The position numbers and the translations under genes were made by a program. Below, piece by piece: positions 27,776 through 37,804 of a stretch of 64,000 nucleotides of DNA. Source of the stretch: Clostridiaceae bacterium (GTDB lineage: Bacteria; Bacillota; Clostridia; Clostridiales; Clostridiaceae); NCBI GenBank assembly GCA_014380625.1, contig JACMJL010000156.1:1-64000 (forward strand), given 5' to 3'. How positions within the stretch are numbered: the stretch's first letter is position 1; each line of letters begins with the position of its first letter. The notes under the pieces were generated by a model, which did not search any database, was not told where the DNA came from, and worked only from the letters and a program-made list of their open reading frames with translations.

Positions 27776-29623
27776 GTGAACAATGTGTTATTTAATAGAA
27801 TATCAGGATTAGTTAGTGTTGTAATAACTAATTATAATCATGCTCAATATATAGTAGAATGTCTTGACAGTATTAAGAATCAGACCTATAAGAATATTGA
27901 AATTATTATCGTTGATGATGCCTCTACAGATAACAGTGTTGAGGTTATAAATAAATGGATTGAGACCAATAAGAAATCTCTACAAGAACAAGATTTAATA
28001 ATCTTCACATCACTTCCAAGAAATTTAGGTTTTGCTGGAGCTGTTAGCCTTGGTTTTTTTCTTGCTAGAGGAGAATTTATAGCTTGCCAGGATTCAGATG
28101 ATCTATCGCATCCTAAACGTATAGAAGAACAAATTAAGTTTTTAAAGAAAAATACAGAGGTCCATGTTATAGGTACTAATTATTCAACTTTTGAAGATAA
28201 TTATGCAAATGCAAAGCCTGCAAAAAACTGGCTCAACTATGGCATAGATAATGTTAAAGAATTATATTCAAAAGGTGGACATTGTGTAAGCTACGGAACA
28301 ATTCTATTTCAAGGGAAACTATTTGATAAATATGGAGGTCTAACAAGAAGACTTACGGGAGCTGAGGATTACGAATTTATAACAAAACTTCTATCTACCG
28401 GTGTAGATAATTTACCAGATAAATTGTATTATTATAGAATTCATTCAAAACAGCGTTCTCATGAATTCTATAATGAAAAATCAAATAACATCAATTTTGA
28501 CCATATAAGAGTTTTATTAACTATGGATAGTATGAACATTGGAGGCACTGAAACTCATGTATTGACCTTGGCTACAGAATTAATAAGAGTTGGGATTTCT
28601 GTAGTTATATTATCCAATAAAGGAGTTTTATATGAGGATTTTACTAAATTAGGCTGCACTATTTATACTATGCAATTTCCTTTAACTATAATTGACTCTA
28701 AGAGTAGTGCTATTGTGTACAAAGATAAAATTAAGAAGATTATTAAAAGTGAAGGTATTAATGTTATACACGCTCATCAATCCCCTTCTGGGGCCCTTTG
28801 TATAGATGTTGCAAAAGATCTTAATATTCCCTGTGTCTTTACTGTTCATGGCTTATATTATCATGATATAGCAGCCGATAGGTTAAGTAAGTCCACGAAG
28901 GTAATAAGTGTAAGTGAGCCTGTTTTCGATTGGCTTCAAGACTTTAATGTTCCATCGATAGTAATTCCCAATGGGATAGATTTTAATACTTTCTATCCTA
29001 GAGTTTCTACAAATATTCGGGAGCAACTGCAAGTACCTGAAGATGCCATGGTTGTTCTATACGCTAGTAGAATGGCCTGGGGGAAGATTAACATTTGTGA
29101 AAATGTAATAAGAGTATGCAGAGATTTACGAAATATAGAAAAGATGAATATTCATACTTTTATAATTGGAGATGGACCTGGCTTTAATGAAATTAAAAAT
29201 ACTACTGATAGAATTAATAATGCTTCAAAAGAAAAATTTATCCACCTTTTTGGTGAAAGAACTAACATGATAAATTTTTATTCCAATTGTGACTGCGTAG
29301 TAGGAACCGGGCGTGTTGGATTAGAGGCAATGGCTTGCTCAAAACCCTTAATTGCCACAGGAAATCAAGGATATTTTGGGCTATTAACCATAGATAACTT
29401 TCAAGAAGCCTGGAGAATTTATTTCGCAGATCATAAGGCAAGTAAAATAAATAATGCACATTTTTTATACGAAGATTTAAGTTATATTTATAAAAACAAA
29501 AATTCAATAAAAGAGATAGGTAAGGCAAGTAGTGAATGGTCTAGAAATATCTTTGATATTAGAAAAACTACCCAGGAAATCATTAAGGTGTATAAGTCTG
29601 CTATACAAGAAATTATGGACTAA
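27776..29623 (+). CDS. Bifunctional glycosyltransferase: GT2-like N-terminus fused to GT4-like C-terminus
   Basis: N-terminal VSVVITNYNHAQYIVECLDSIKNQTYKNIEIIIVDDASTDNS; second half MNIGGTETHVLTLATEL...ILYASRMAWGK...GTGRVGLEAMACSKPLIATG. Confidence 0.88.
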   Translation: MNNVLFNRISGLVSVVITNYNHAQYIVECLDSIKNQTYKNIEIIIVDDASTDNSVEVINKWIETNKKSLQEQDLIIFTSLPRNLGFAGAVSLGFFLARGEFIACQDSDDLSHPKRIEEQIKFLKKNTEVHVIGTNYSTFEDNYANAKPAKNWLNYGIDNVKELYSKGGHCVSYGTILFQGKLFDKYGGLTRRLTGAEDYEFITKLLSTGVDNLPDKLYYYRIHSKQRSHEFYNEKSNNINFDHIRVLLTMDSMNIGGTETHVLTLATELIRVGISVVILSNKGVLYEDFTKLGCTIYTMQFPLTIIDSKSSAIVYKDKIKKIIKSEGINVIHAHQSPSGALCIDVAKDLNIPCVFTVHGLYYHDIAADRLSKSTKVISVSEPVFDWLQDFNVPSIVIPNGIDFNTFYPRVSTNIREQLQVPEDAMVVLYASRMAWGKINICENVIRVCRDLRNIEKMNIHTFIIGDGPGFNEIKNTTDRINNASKEKFIHLFGERTNMINFYSNCDCVVGTGRVGLEAMACSKPLIATGNQGYFGLLTIDNFQEAWRIYFADHKASKINNAHFLYEDLSYIYKNKNSIKEIGKASSEWSRNIFDIRKTTQEIIKVYKSAIQEIMD

Positions 29624-29651
29624 CTGCATACAAATTATGGAGGTAACAACT

Positions 29652-30725
29652 ATGAAAAGAATACTTTATTTAGGCTGGCTTGGTTTTAATAATATAGGAG
29701 ATGAATTAATGTGGGAGATCTTTAATGATTTGTGTAGTGAATATCTAGATCTCTCTAAGTATGAAATTATACCCTCCAATTTTTGTGTGAATATAAAAGA
29801 CACAGCACAATATGATATCATAATATTAGGAGGGGGCTCCCTCTTCCTTCCAGGGTTTATTGAAATTCTCCATGAGTGCATTAAGCAAGGAAAACAGGTT
29901 CTAATATGGGGAAGTGGTTATGATTGGGCAGATAAATCCTATATTAAAATAATAGAAGACGCTAAGATACCATCTTATCTATTTAATGACAATACAGAAA
30001 TGCTATTAATTAATCTTGTAAATAAAGTAAGTTATATTGGTGTAAGAGGACCTTTGACCTATGCTTTACTAAAGTCAGTAAACGTAAATATAAATAAAGT
30101 TGAAATTAGTGGAGACCCAGGTTTGCTCATAAAGTCTAAAATAATACCCGATTTTTCTCCTGTCTTGGAATGGAAGGATAATGAGAAAATAATAGGAATA
30201 AATTGGGGAACCTCAGAGAACAGAATATATGGACAGAATGAAAGTGACTTGGAGGATCAATTAGCCTGCACCTGCAAAACTCTTTTAAAACAGGGCTATA
30301 AAATCTATATGTTTGTTTTATGGGGAAGAGATGTAGAGGCTAGCAAGAGACTATATAATAAAATTGATTGTTATACGGACATTATACTAGACACAAATAT
30401 TTATGCTGGTGGTGAATTATTAAGCATCTTAAAGCAATTCTCATTTTCAATAAACTTTAAATTACATGCTAATGTTTTATCCACCGTAGCTGAAATCCCT
30501 TTTGTTTGTTTAGCGTATAGATTTAAATGTTTTGATTATGTAAAATCCCTAGATTTAGAGGATTTAATAGTAGCTACAGATTCAAATTCAATACAACAGG
30601 ATATACTGAAAACTATAGCTTATATCGTTTCAAATGAAGTAATGATAAAACAAAAGCTGGTTAGCTATATGAGTTTATATAAACAAAGATTAATGACCCC
30701 ATTTTTAAATTCTTTAATTAAGTAA
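29652..30725 (+). CDS. Polysaccharide pyruvyl transferase family protein
   Basis: GWLGFNNIGDELMWEIF, DIIILGGGSLFLPGF, ISGDPGLL, INFKLHANVLSTVAEIPF. ATG at 29652 preferred over the 29532 start. Confidence 0.8.
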   Translation: MKRILYLGWLGFNNIGDELMWEIFNDLCSEYLDLSKYEIIPSNFCVNIKDTAQYDIIILGGGSLFLPGFIEILHECIKQGKQVLIWGSGYDWADKSYIKIIEDAKIPSYLFNDNTEMLLINLVNKVSYIGVRGPLTYALLKSVNVNINKVEISGDPGLLIKSKIIPDFSPVLEWKDNEKIIGINWGTSENRIYGQNESDLEDQLACTCKTLLKQGYKIYMFVLWGRDVEASKRLYNKIDCYTDIILDTNIYAGGELLSILKQFSFSINFKLHANVLSTVAEIPFVCLAYRFKCFDYVKSLDLEDLIVATDSNSIQQDILKTIAYIVSNEVMIKQKLVSYMSLYKQRLMTPFLNSLIK

Positions 30726-30732
30726 CTAAAAG

Positions 30733-30769
30733 AACCTAACATTTGATAATTTCAATGTTAGGTTTTTTA
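30733..30769 (+). terminator. Rho-independent terminator
   Basis: AACCTAACATTTGATAATTTCAATGTTAGGTTTTTTAG. Confidence 0.85.
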
Positions 30770-30805
30770 GTTGCTTTTATCATGTAAATTAATGAAAGAA
30801 TGCTG

Positions 30806-32710
30806 TTATGATTTTAATATATTATAATATAAGCTAATTATTTCACTTGTGATTTTTCCTATTTCAAATTTCTCAATACACCATTTTCTACCCCATTTAC
30901 CTAATTCCAATGATCTACCAGGAAGGGCAATTAAATTTTCAAGACTCTTAGTTAGGATGCTATTATCAGCATCTGCTAAACCTTGGTGATCTCCGAAATA
31001 TACATTCCACATTTCTTCCTTATTTTCTTCACTTACAATGCCGACACAACCAATACTTCCAGTAGCAATTACTGCTCTTTCACAACTTAAGGCCTCTAAG
31101 GCAACTCTTCCAGTTCCAATAACTAAATCACTTTCTAGATAATATAATAATACATCATATCTTGCACCTATTACGTGAATTGCTTTTCTATTTAGTGATA
31201 TGTTTAATTCTTCTGCCATCCTAATTATGCTCTTCTTTTTGTCGCCCTCTCCCATGATAATACAATATATATTGCTATTCTTAAGTGAAATTTCCTTGAA
31301 CTTTGATAAAACCTGCTCAGCTACAGCTCCTTTTCCCCAACCCAATCTGCTACAGTACAGGATAACAACCGCGTCCTCAGGAATACCTAGATTTTTTCTA
31401 ATGGTTTTCTTACCTTTGACAGGTTTAAAAGTCTCCGTATCAATGCCATTAGCAATTACTTTAAGTATCCCTTGAAATTTAGTCTCAAGGCTTTCAAGAA
31501 AAAGGTTTCTTACAGGATTACTAACGGCGATAATTGCTTTTGCGTTAATACAAGTAGCCAATAAAATTTCTTTTGAATAAAACATTCCATGTAGGGTTAT
31601 GAGGTAGGAGATATTGTATCTTTTATAGATTTCTGCACCTAACTCCATACTCTTAATTAAATGACAGTGAAGTAAATTAATTCTTTCAATATCTATAAGG
31701 TGTTTTAACCCTTCAAGTGCCTTTAATTTTATATTTATTGAAATCCTAAAAGTCTTTATTCCATGTAGCTTAAATAATTCTTCGGCAATACCTCCCGAAC
31801 TTGCTATAACAATATATACCCCCATTTTTATTAAGGCTTTAGTTAGGTTAAAAATGTAGGTTTCAGTACCACCAATATTAAGTTCATCAACAAGCATTAG
31901 TACTCGAAAAATGCTGGATTGGCTGGAATGTAGCTTTTCTACTTTAAGGGATACCAATTCCTTATGAAATTCTCTGAATTTTATACTATTGGTTAATTCC
32001 ATATCATCAAAAGCAGCTCTTAAAAAAACTTTTGGATCTATATTATTAATATTATGATAAGCGTTTCTATGTCTACGATAGTAATAAAGAACTTTATCTA
32101 TTTTTTCAATACTTCCTTCTTTCAATAGATTTAATACTATTTTAATCTCATCTTCAAAACTCGGTTTTGTATTTAAAATACTATTATTTCTAAAAAGATC
32201 CCTTCGTATCATTATAGTGGGAAAAATAATAGGGTAGTTACCTCTAAGGAAAGCATCATCAATATCTTCTTTAGTTTTATAAAAGTTTTGTACTCTATTT
32301 ATATTTTTGCATTGTCTTTTATAACTAGAGTCCTTGGTAAAAGCTTTTATACAACAGGATACCATTCCTACCTCATTATGTTCTTCAAGATACCTTACCT
32401 GAAGTTCAACACGTTTTGGTAAACTGATATCATCTGGATCATGTCTAATTATATAGTGGCCTCTTGATAAGTTAAGTCCAGTAGAAAAGGCTTCAAGCAT
32501 TCCTAAATCTGTAGCTAGCTTTACTAAATGAATTCTTGGATCATTAAATTTATTTACTATTTCATAAATTTTTTTTAGTGGGTCATAAGCTAAGATAATT
32601 AATTCCCAATGCTTATAGGACTGTTTACATATACTTCTAACACTGTCTTTAAGGTACTCCTCACTAATAATTGGCATGATTAGACTAACTAGTTTATCTA
32701 TGCTTCTCAC
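30806..32710 (-). CDS. Bifunctional glycosyltransferase, GT2-GT4 fusion; paralog of 27776-29623
   Basis: VSLIMPIISEEYLKDSVRSICKQSYKHWELIIL...HDPDDISLPKR; LNIGGTETYIFNLTKALIKMG...IPEDAVVILYCSRLGWGKG...VIGTGRVALEALSCERAVIATG. Confidence 0.86.
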   Translation of the reverse strand: MRSIDKLVSLIMPIISEEYLKDSVRSICKQSYKHWELIILAYDPLKKIYEIVNKFNDPRIHLVKLATDLGMLEAFSTGLNLSRGHYIIRHDPDDISLPKRVELQVRYLEEHNEVGMVSCCIKAFTKDSSYKRQCKNINRVQNFYKTKEDIDDAFLRGNYPIIFPTIMIRRDLFRNNSILNTKPSFEDEIKIVLNLLKEGSIEKIDKVLYYYRRHRNAYHNINNIDPKVFLRAAFDDMELTNSIKFREFHKELVSLKVEKLHSSQSSIFRVLMLVDELNIGGTETYIFNLTKALIKMGVYIVIASSGGIAEELFKLHGIKTFRISINIKLKALEGLKHLIDIERINLLHCHLIKSMELGAEIYKRYNISYLITLHGMFYSKEILLATCINAKAIIAVSNPVRNLFLESLETKFQGILKVIANGIDTETFKPVKGKKTIRKNLGIPEDAVVILYCSRLGWGKGAVAEQVLSKFKEISLKNSNIYCIIMGEGDKKKSIIRMAEELNISLNRKAIHVIGARYDVLLYYLESDLVIGTGRVALEALSCERAVIATGSIGCVGIVSEENKEEMWNVYFGDHQGLADADNSILTKSLENLIALPGRSLELGKWGRKWCIEKFEIGKITSEIISLYYNILKS

Positions 32711-32744
32711 TTCCTTTAAGTATTAACCAGTATTTTTGAAACCA

Positions 32745-32793
32745 AAAGGGGAGGTCTTAAAATAATTATTTTTATTTTGAGATCTCCCCTTAA
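32745..32793 (-). terminator. Terminator of the 32801-33205 gene
   Basis: AGGGGAGGTCTTAAAATAATTATTTTTATTTTGAGATCTCCCCTT. Confidence 0.6.
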
Positions 32794-32800
32794 TATAACT

Positions 32801-33205
32801 TTAAAAACTCGAGTTGTAATCTCTATAGGCTAAGGGAACTAACTGGCGATATAATACAGTATTACCCTCACTGATAATTCCAGTATCACTAATTCCGAAT
32901 ATATTTACTATAGTGTTTTTTTTATTGATTATATTTAAACGTACCTCATAAAGCTTAACATCTAGAGAATCTCCATATCCTGAGGTCACAATTTTAATAT
33001 CGCTTAATTTAACTTCTATAGGATCTAATTGAACAAAATCTGCCGTTAAAAGAATTGGAGTACCATTACTCCAATCATAAACTTGGTATTTAAGAAACTC
33101 TGAATTCATTCCAAGGTTAACCCAGGATATTCTTATGAAGTCTGTAAGTTGAGCCCTTGTTAAAACTCCAGTTGTAAAATATCTTCGATTATTAAAAAGC
33201 CACAT
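32801..33205 (-). CDS. Hypothetical protein (134 aa)
   Basis: Start chosen at 33205 behind AAAGGAG (minus strand GAAAGGAGTAATAACATG); begins MWLFNNRRYFTTGVLTRAQLTDF. No family recognised. Confidence 0.65.
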   Translation of the reverse strand: MWLFNNRRYFTTGVLTRAQLTDFIRISWVNLGMNSEFLKYQVYDWSNGTPILLTADFVQLDPIEVKLSDIKIVTSGYGDSLDVKLYEVRLNIINKKNTIVNIFGISDTGIISEGNTVLYRQLVPLAYRDYNSSF

Positions 33206-33288
33206 GTTATTACTCCTTTCTTTATGAACCCCACCATATAATATGAAGATGAATTCATTATTGACCATAGAATTTAATAATATAAAAA

Positions 33289-33329
33289 TCTAGCTCTCTT
33301 CATCAGCCGAGCTGAAGAAGAGAGCTAGA
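33289..33329 (-). terminator. Terminator of the GH87-like gene
   Basis: CTAGCTCTCTTC...GAAGAGAGCTAG stem with T-rich minus-strand continuation. Confidence 0.7.
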
Positions 33330-33340
33330 AAGTTAGGGGC

Positions 33341-36300
33341 TTATGGATTCACAGTAATTGCAAAGGTTGTAGTAGTATTTTTTATTGGAGTAACTGTGCT
33401 TATAATAGATAAATTGTTAAAGGTTGCAGAACCAACTGCAGGTCCTTGACCAGCTTCAGGGGCTTCATTTGCCCAAATCCCTATACCTGATTTAGCATCA
33501 AAAGCATCTCCGCTCTTCTGTGCTCCTGAAATTGTGATGTTATTGAAAACAGTGTCTTTAACTGGATTTTGTGCTACACCACCTGAGTAATTTGTTTGGA
33601 ACATAATTCCGGAATAGGTAGGGTCAACGATATCTACATTACTTACACGGATACCTTGAAAAATTTTAGAGGCTGAGAATACCCATATAGCAGGGAAAAC
33701 CTGAGTACCCCAGAAATGTCCTCCACAACGAACTAAGGATATATTATCTAGATTAGTTGTTGGTGAAGCACCAAATCCGTTCATTGCATAGCCAAAGTCA
33801 AGTGAACTAATTGTAACACCTGAGTAACACAAGGTATCTGCAATATAAATATTTTTGAAAGTGTTAGCATATCCACCATAAACTGCAATACCGGCTGCAC
33901 GCCAGGTTAATATAGTTGTAAGGTTTTGAAAGGTGTTATTTATTTCATCAGAACCACCACCATCGATGGCAGAGAATAATGCAAAGCTATCATCACCCGT
34001 TGCACGAGCTTCACAGTTACTAACCAAGTTTCCACAACTTCCATTGGTCATATTGATACCATCAGCAAAGGTGTTACGAATTCGGCAGTTTGTAATTACC
34101 ATATTGTCTGTGTTTAAACCCCAATACATACAAACTGTGTGTTCAATCCAAAGGTTGTCGATAGTGTCGCCAGAAACATTAGAGAAGTCAAAGACTTTAC
34201 CGGGACCATCATTACGTATAGTGTAGTTACCAAAGAAAGAGAAATTTGAGAAGGTAGATCCGTTTGCTGCTGCACTGGTAGAAAATCCTGCATCAGTGCC
34301 TGATTGATTTTGGTCAGTGCTTAAACGAGTATACCATGGACCAGCACCTACAATTTTTAGTGGCTTACTACCAACTTGTATTTTGTAGGATACTAAATAA
34401 TTTCCTGCAGGTAGATAAACACCAACCATAGCAGAATTCTGATTGGCTGTATTAATTGCATTTTGAATATCTTGTTGTGTAAATCCTGCAGGGGTTACAT
34501 ACTTAGTTGGATCAGGATTAGCTATAGGAGTTACCTGCTCTAAACTTATAAAGTCAATAGCATATTGAGAGTCGTTTGCAGCATCCTTTTGTAGCTTGAT
34601 GGTGCTTCCGGCAGGAATACTTGAATTGAACATAATATTTGCTTCATCATAAATATGTCTAGCCGCACCTGCGCTAGGTCCATTGCTAGGAAGTGTTTCT
34701 GAACCATACAACCAGGAATACTTGGAAGTAAGTGTGATTGTTTGATTGAAAACACCGTTTATATACACATTGAGGGTAGCGGTCTTTCCATCACCGCCAG
34801 TACCGTCAGGAATTGAGAAACGTGTTACTAAAGTGTTTGTACTGGCTTTTGTTGTAAATTGAACATAGCTACCAGTTGAGTTCAAAGTCACTGCTTTTCT
34901 ACCAGAAGCTTCGCCGGCCAAATCACCAATGATTCTATTTGGTCCTACTATGGATGCACCGCCGCCAATAGTTCCATCTTCAGCCTCATACATGTCGTAA
35001 GGCATATTGGCACCACGCCCTACGAAGAAGGATTGTGTAGTGATATTGTTTGATTGCTTTATTAAGATCTCATTGCTATCTACAGCCAACTGAACTTTAA
35101 TATTGTATTTTCCGTTGATAGCAGTAAAACTTCCCATACTGATTGGGCTTGTTGTTGTACCGGCAGCAATAACACCATTGTAGGAACCCGTAAGCGTTTT
35201 GATAACTGCATTCGTTATGGCATCAGTAAGTATAAGTGTTATACCATGGGCTCCACTTGCAGAAGTTATAGTGCCCTGGTTTTTGATGGAAACAGTGAAA
35301 GGTACAGTATTGCCAGCAGAAGGGTTACCTGGAGTCCAGCTAACCGACGCTGGCACAAGGTCTGAACTGGAAACTGGTGTAACCACTAGCGCGGCTACTT
35401 TTGAGAAGTTATTGTTTGTTTCATTAATCTCAGCTGTTGTGTTTGAATTGTCTACAATTGCTTTTATTGTATGGTTTCCAAGGACAGAAGTCCAACTACT
35501 ACCTCCAGAAATAGTAGCAGTGCCTCCTACAGCTATAGAAGTTGTATTATTCAATGATGCTGTCACCTGAGTACCGTCAACTTGGAATACTAGGATACCT
35601 GCAGCTCCTGCTGCTGTTCCGTTATTCTTTACTACTGCACTAAAGTTAACTGCAGTTCCTTCTATAGGGCTTGCAGGCGTCCAAGTGATATCAGTAACAA
35701 CTAGATCAGACTTTTGAACAGTTGTAGGTCCAACCGTAATGAAGTCTAAGTTGATATTTCCATTATCTTCAGTATCATATTTATATGCTATTGTGTTATT
35801 TCCTGCATTTAAGTTAAGCGTCTCAATCTTATTTCCCCAGGCATCCCAAGTTGCCAAATTAGGAAGCACAGTCTGTTTTACGTCATTACCATTGACGTAG
35901 ATGCTCATAGTTCTGTCGCTGCCCATAGCATCTGCATACCTTAATGTTACATCATAATAGCCTGCAGTTGAAACATTGACAGTAAATAATGCTTGAGAAG
36001 AACCTGAAGTTTGAATACCATCTACGAAACCTGTACCAGTGTAACCTGAATGGTCAGTATTGATTTTTGCTCCGCCAGAAAGTGTAGCACTTTCTCCTTC
36101 ATATTTTGTAGTACTTCCACCACCTGAAATAAGCAATTGTGTTATACTAGTAAAGGAGTTATTTGTTTCACTACTTTCAGCTATGACATTTGTATCATCT
36201 GCATTTGCTGATACTGTATAAGTTCCTCCTACTGATGTCCAGTTTGCGGTTACCGTTGCTGTGCCGCCGGCTGCTATGGATGAAGTTGTTGAACCTGTTA

Positions 36301-36982
36301 CTTTTGTACTTCCGATATTAAAGCCGACAACATTTATTACTCCTGCTGTTGTTGCAGTTGTTCCCAGGTTCTTAACTGTTGCTGTGAGAGTAATCGTCTG
36401 TCCTGCTGTAGGGTTCGCTGGTGCGAAGGTTAACGCGGTCACTGATAGGTCCGGTTGGAGTGTAGTAGTTCCGCCATATACTTCGAATTCTGCAACTTGC
36501 GCTCCAGAGCTACCGCTGTTAGCGGTAAAGTTTAAGCGAAGATACCTTATACTTGTGTTTGTAAAGTTTATTGTTACTGTATTGCTGGTGTTTGGGTTAA
36601 AGGTATAGGTAGTTGCAGCAGTAATTGTACTAAAGGATATGTTGTCTGTACTACCCAAGATAGAAAAAGTCTGTGTTCTTGTAGCCCAGACGGTAGCAGG
36701 ATTTAATTTCAATACGACCTTGTTCACAGCCTGTGTACTACCAAGGTCTACAGTAAGGGTGTTGGGATATGAATTAGCTGCACCTTCCCAATAACTGTTA
36801 ACATTACCATCATTAGAATTAGTAGCCACATAAGTTTGAGTGTAGTTACTGGCAGTGATGCTCTTACCTTGTGCTAAATTAACGGTGTCAGCAAAAACCT
36901 CAGGTGACATTATAACTACCTGTGAGAAAATCATCATTAAAACCATAAATAAGCATTTGATTTTTAAATTTTTTTGATGCAT
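33341..36982 (-). CDS. Secreted multidomain protein: F5/8C (CBM32-like), CARDB-like repeats, CBM35-like, GH87-like alpha-1,3-glucanase/mycodextranase domain
   Basis: Signal peptide; NLAQGKSITASNYTQTYVATNSNDGNVNSYWEG; repeated 'DL.V....W.PA.P..G..V.F...VKN.GT'; KYEGESATLSGGAKI; C-terminal right-handed beta-helix DGINMTNGSCGNLVSNCEARATGDDSFALFS. Confidence 0.78.
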   Translation of the reverse strand: MHQKNLKIKCLFMVLMMIFSQVVIMSPEVFADTVNLAQGKSITASNYTQTYVATNSNDGNVNSYWEGAANSYPNTLTVDLGSTQAVNKVVLKLNPATVWATRTQTFSILGSTDNISFSTITAATTYTFNPNTSNTVTINFTNTSIRYLRLNFTANSGSSGAQVAEFEVYGGTTTLQPDLSVTALTFAPANPTAGQTITLTATVKNLGTTATTAGVINVVGFNIGSTKVTGSTTSSIAAGGTATVTANWTSVGGTYTVSANADDTNVIAESSETNNSFTSITQLLISGGGSTTKYEGESATLSGGAKINTDHSGYTGTGFVDGIQTSGSSQALFTVNVSTAGYYDVTLRYADAMGSDRTMSIYVNGNDVKQTVLPNLATWDAWGNKIETLNLNAGNNTIAYKYDTEDNGNINLDFITVGPTTVQKSDLVVTDITWTPASPIEGTAVNFSAVVKNNGTAAGAAGILVFQVDGTQVTASLNNTTSIAVGGTATISGGSSWTSVLGNHTIKAIVDNSNTTAEINETNNNFSKVAALVVTPVSSSDLVPASVSWTPGNPSAGNTVPFTVSIKNQGTITSASGAHGITLILTDAITNAVIKTLTGSYNGVIAAGTTTSPISMGSFTAINGKYNIKVQLAVDSNEILIKQSNNITTQSFFVGRGANMPYDMYEAEDGTIGGGASIVGPNRIIGDLAGEASGRKAVTLNSTGSYVQFTTKASTNTLVTRFSIPDGTGGDGKTATLNVYINGVFNQTITLTSKYSWLYGSETLPSNGPSAGAARHIYDEANIMFNSSIPAGSTIKLQKDAANDSQYAIDFISLEQVTPIANPDPTKYVTPAGFTQQDIQNAINTANQNSAMVGVYLPAGNYLVSYKIQVGSKPLKIVGAGPWYTRLSTDQNQSGTDAGFSTSAAANGSTFSNFSFFGNYTIRNDGPGKVFDFSNVSGDTIDNLWIEHTVCMYWGLNTDNMVITNCRIRNTFADGINMTNGSCGNLVSNCEARATGDDSFALFSAIDGGGSDEINNTFQNLTTILTWRAAGIAVYGGYANTFKNIYIADTLCYSGVTISSLDFGYAMNGFGASPTTNLDNISLVRCGGHFWGTQVFPAIWVFSASKIFQGIRVSNVDIVDPTYSGIMFQTNYSGGVAQNPVKDTVFNNITISGAQKSGDAFDAKSGIGIWANEAPEAGQGPAVGSATFNNLSIISTVTPIKNTTTTFAITVNP

Positions 36983-37576
36983 TACTATACCCCCCGTATT
37001 TTTTATGAATCATAATAAATTATCTCTCCATATATCACCCCTTTATATTTAATTTGGTCATATCACTCCTTTCTATATAAAGTTTATTCTATAGCAATTT
37101 ACAAAATTTAAAGTAATAGACATCCCTGATTCCTCATGAGTAAAAGGTATGTGAGTAAAGGTTTTAATAACATGAGTATACTCCTGTAAATAATTTTACA
37201 AAAGTAGTAAATCATGCTAAATGGTTTGTAAAACTATTTATAAGACGACAATAAAATTCACTAATATTCATAAGCAATATTAATGCCTTTAAAGTAGATA
37301 AATTTGAAATACTCGAAAAGTAGATTGACAAGTAAAATAATTAAATATACAATTAACTAGAGAATTAAATTGTATGAAATTAAATTGAATCAAATCAAAC
37401 TTAAAATTGAGTGGGTAAGCATCGATAAATAAGAAAAACAAGATGATAGAGTAGTTATAGTTGAATAAAAGATATGTTGAGTAGAGTTTTTTGTAACTAA
37501 GGGTTTTACTTAATATTTTTTTGAAAATAAATCAATTGTATAAAATTAATTTAAAGTGTGAAAGGAAGTAATAAAT

Positions 37577-37723
37577 ATGAAGTTTTATGATTTTTGGGCA
37601 AAAAAAGATGAATGGTCAAGAGGTAAAGATGAAAACGTAATTAAGAGATATGGACCAACACTAGACTCATTAAAAATAAAAGTTGATATCGAAAAGTTCT
37701 TAGGGCGAGGGGTAATATTGTAG
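37577..37723 (+). CDS. Small ORF, 48 aa (possible microprotein or gene fragment)
   Basis: MKFYDFWAKKDEWSRGKDENVIKRYGPTLDSLKIKVDIEKFLGRGVIL*, preceded by AAAGGAAG. Confidence 0.35.
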   Translation: MKFYDFWAKKDEWSRGKDENVIKRYGPTLDSLKIKVDIEKFLGRGVIL

Positions 37724-37804
37724 CACTATGAGCCATAGCCTATGTAGATGAGCAAAAAAATAAAAAAATGTGTATAAAAAAAGTTAGTCATAGGAGATGA
37801 AGGA

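Noticed and set aside
34546-36608. ORFs of 69-123 aa overlapping the GH87-like gene (e.g. 35199-35570 +, 36261-36608 +, 34546-34755 -)
   Set aside because: They lie in alternate frames of a strong repetitive coding sequence and lack RBS or recognisable domains; shadow ORFs.
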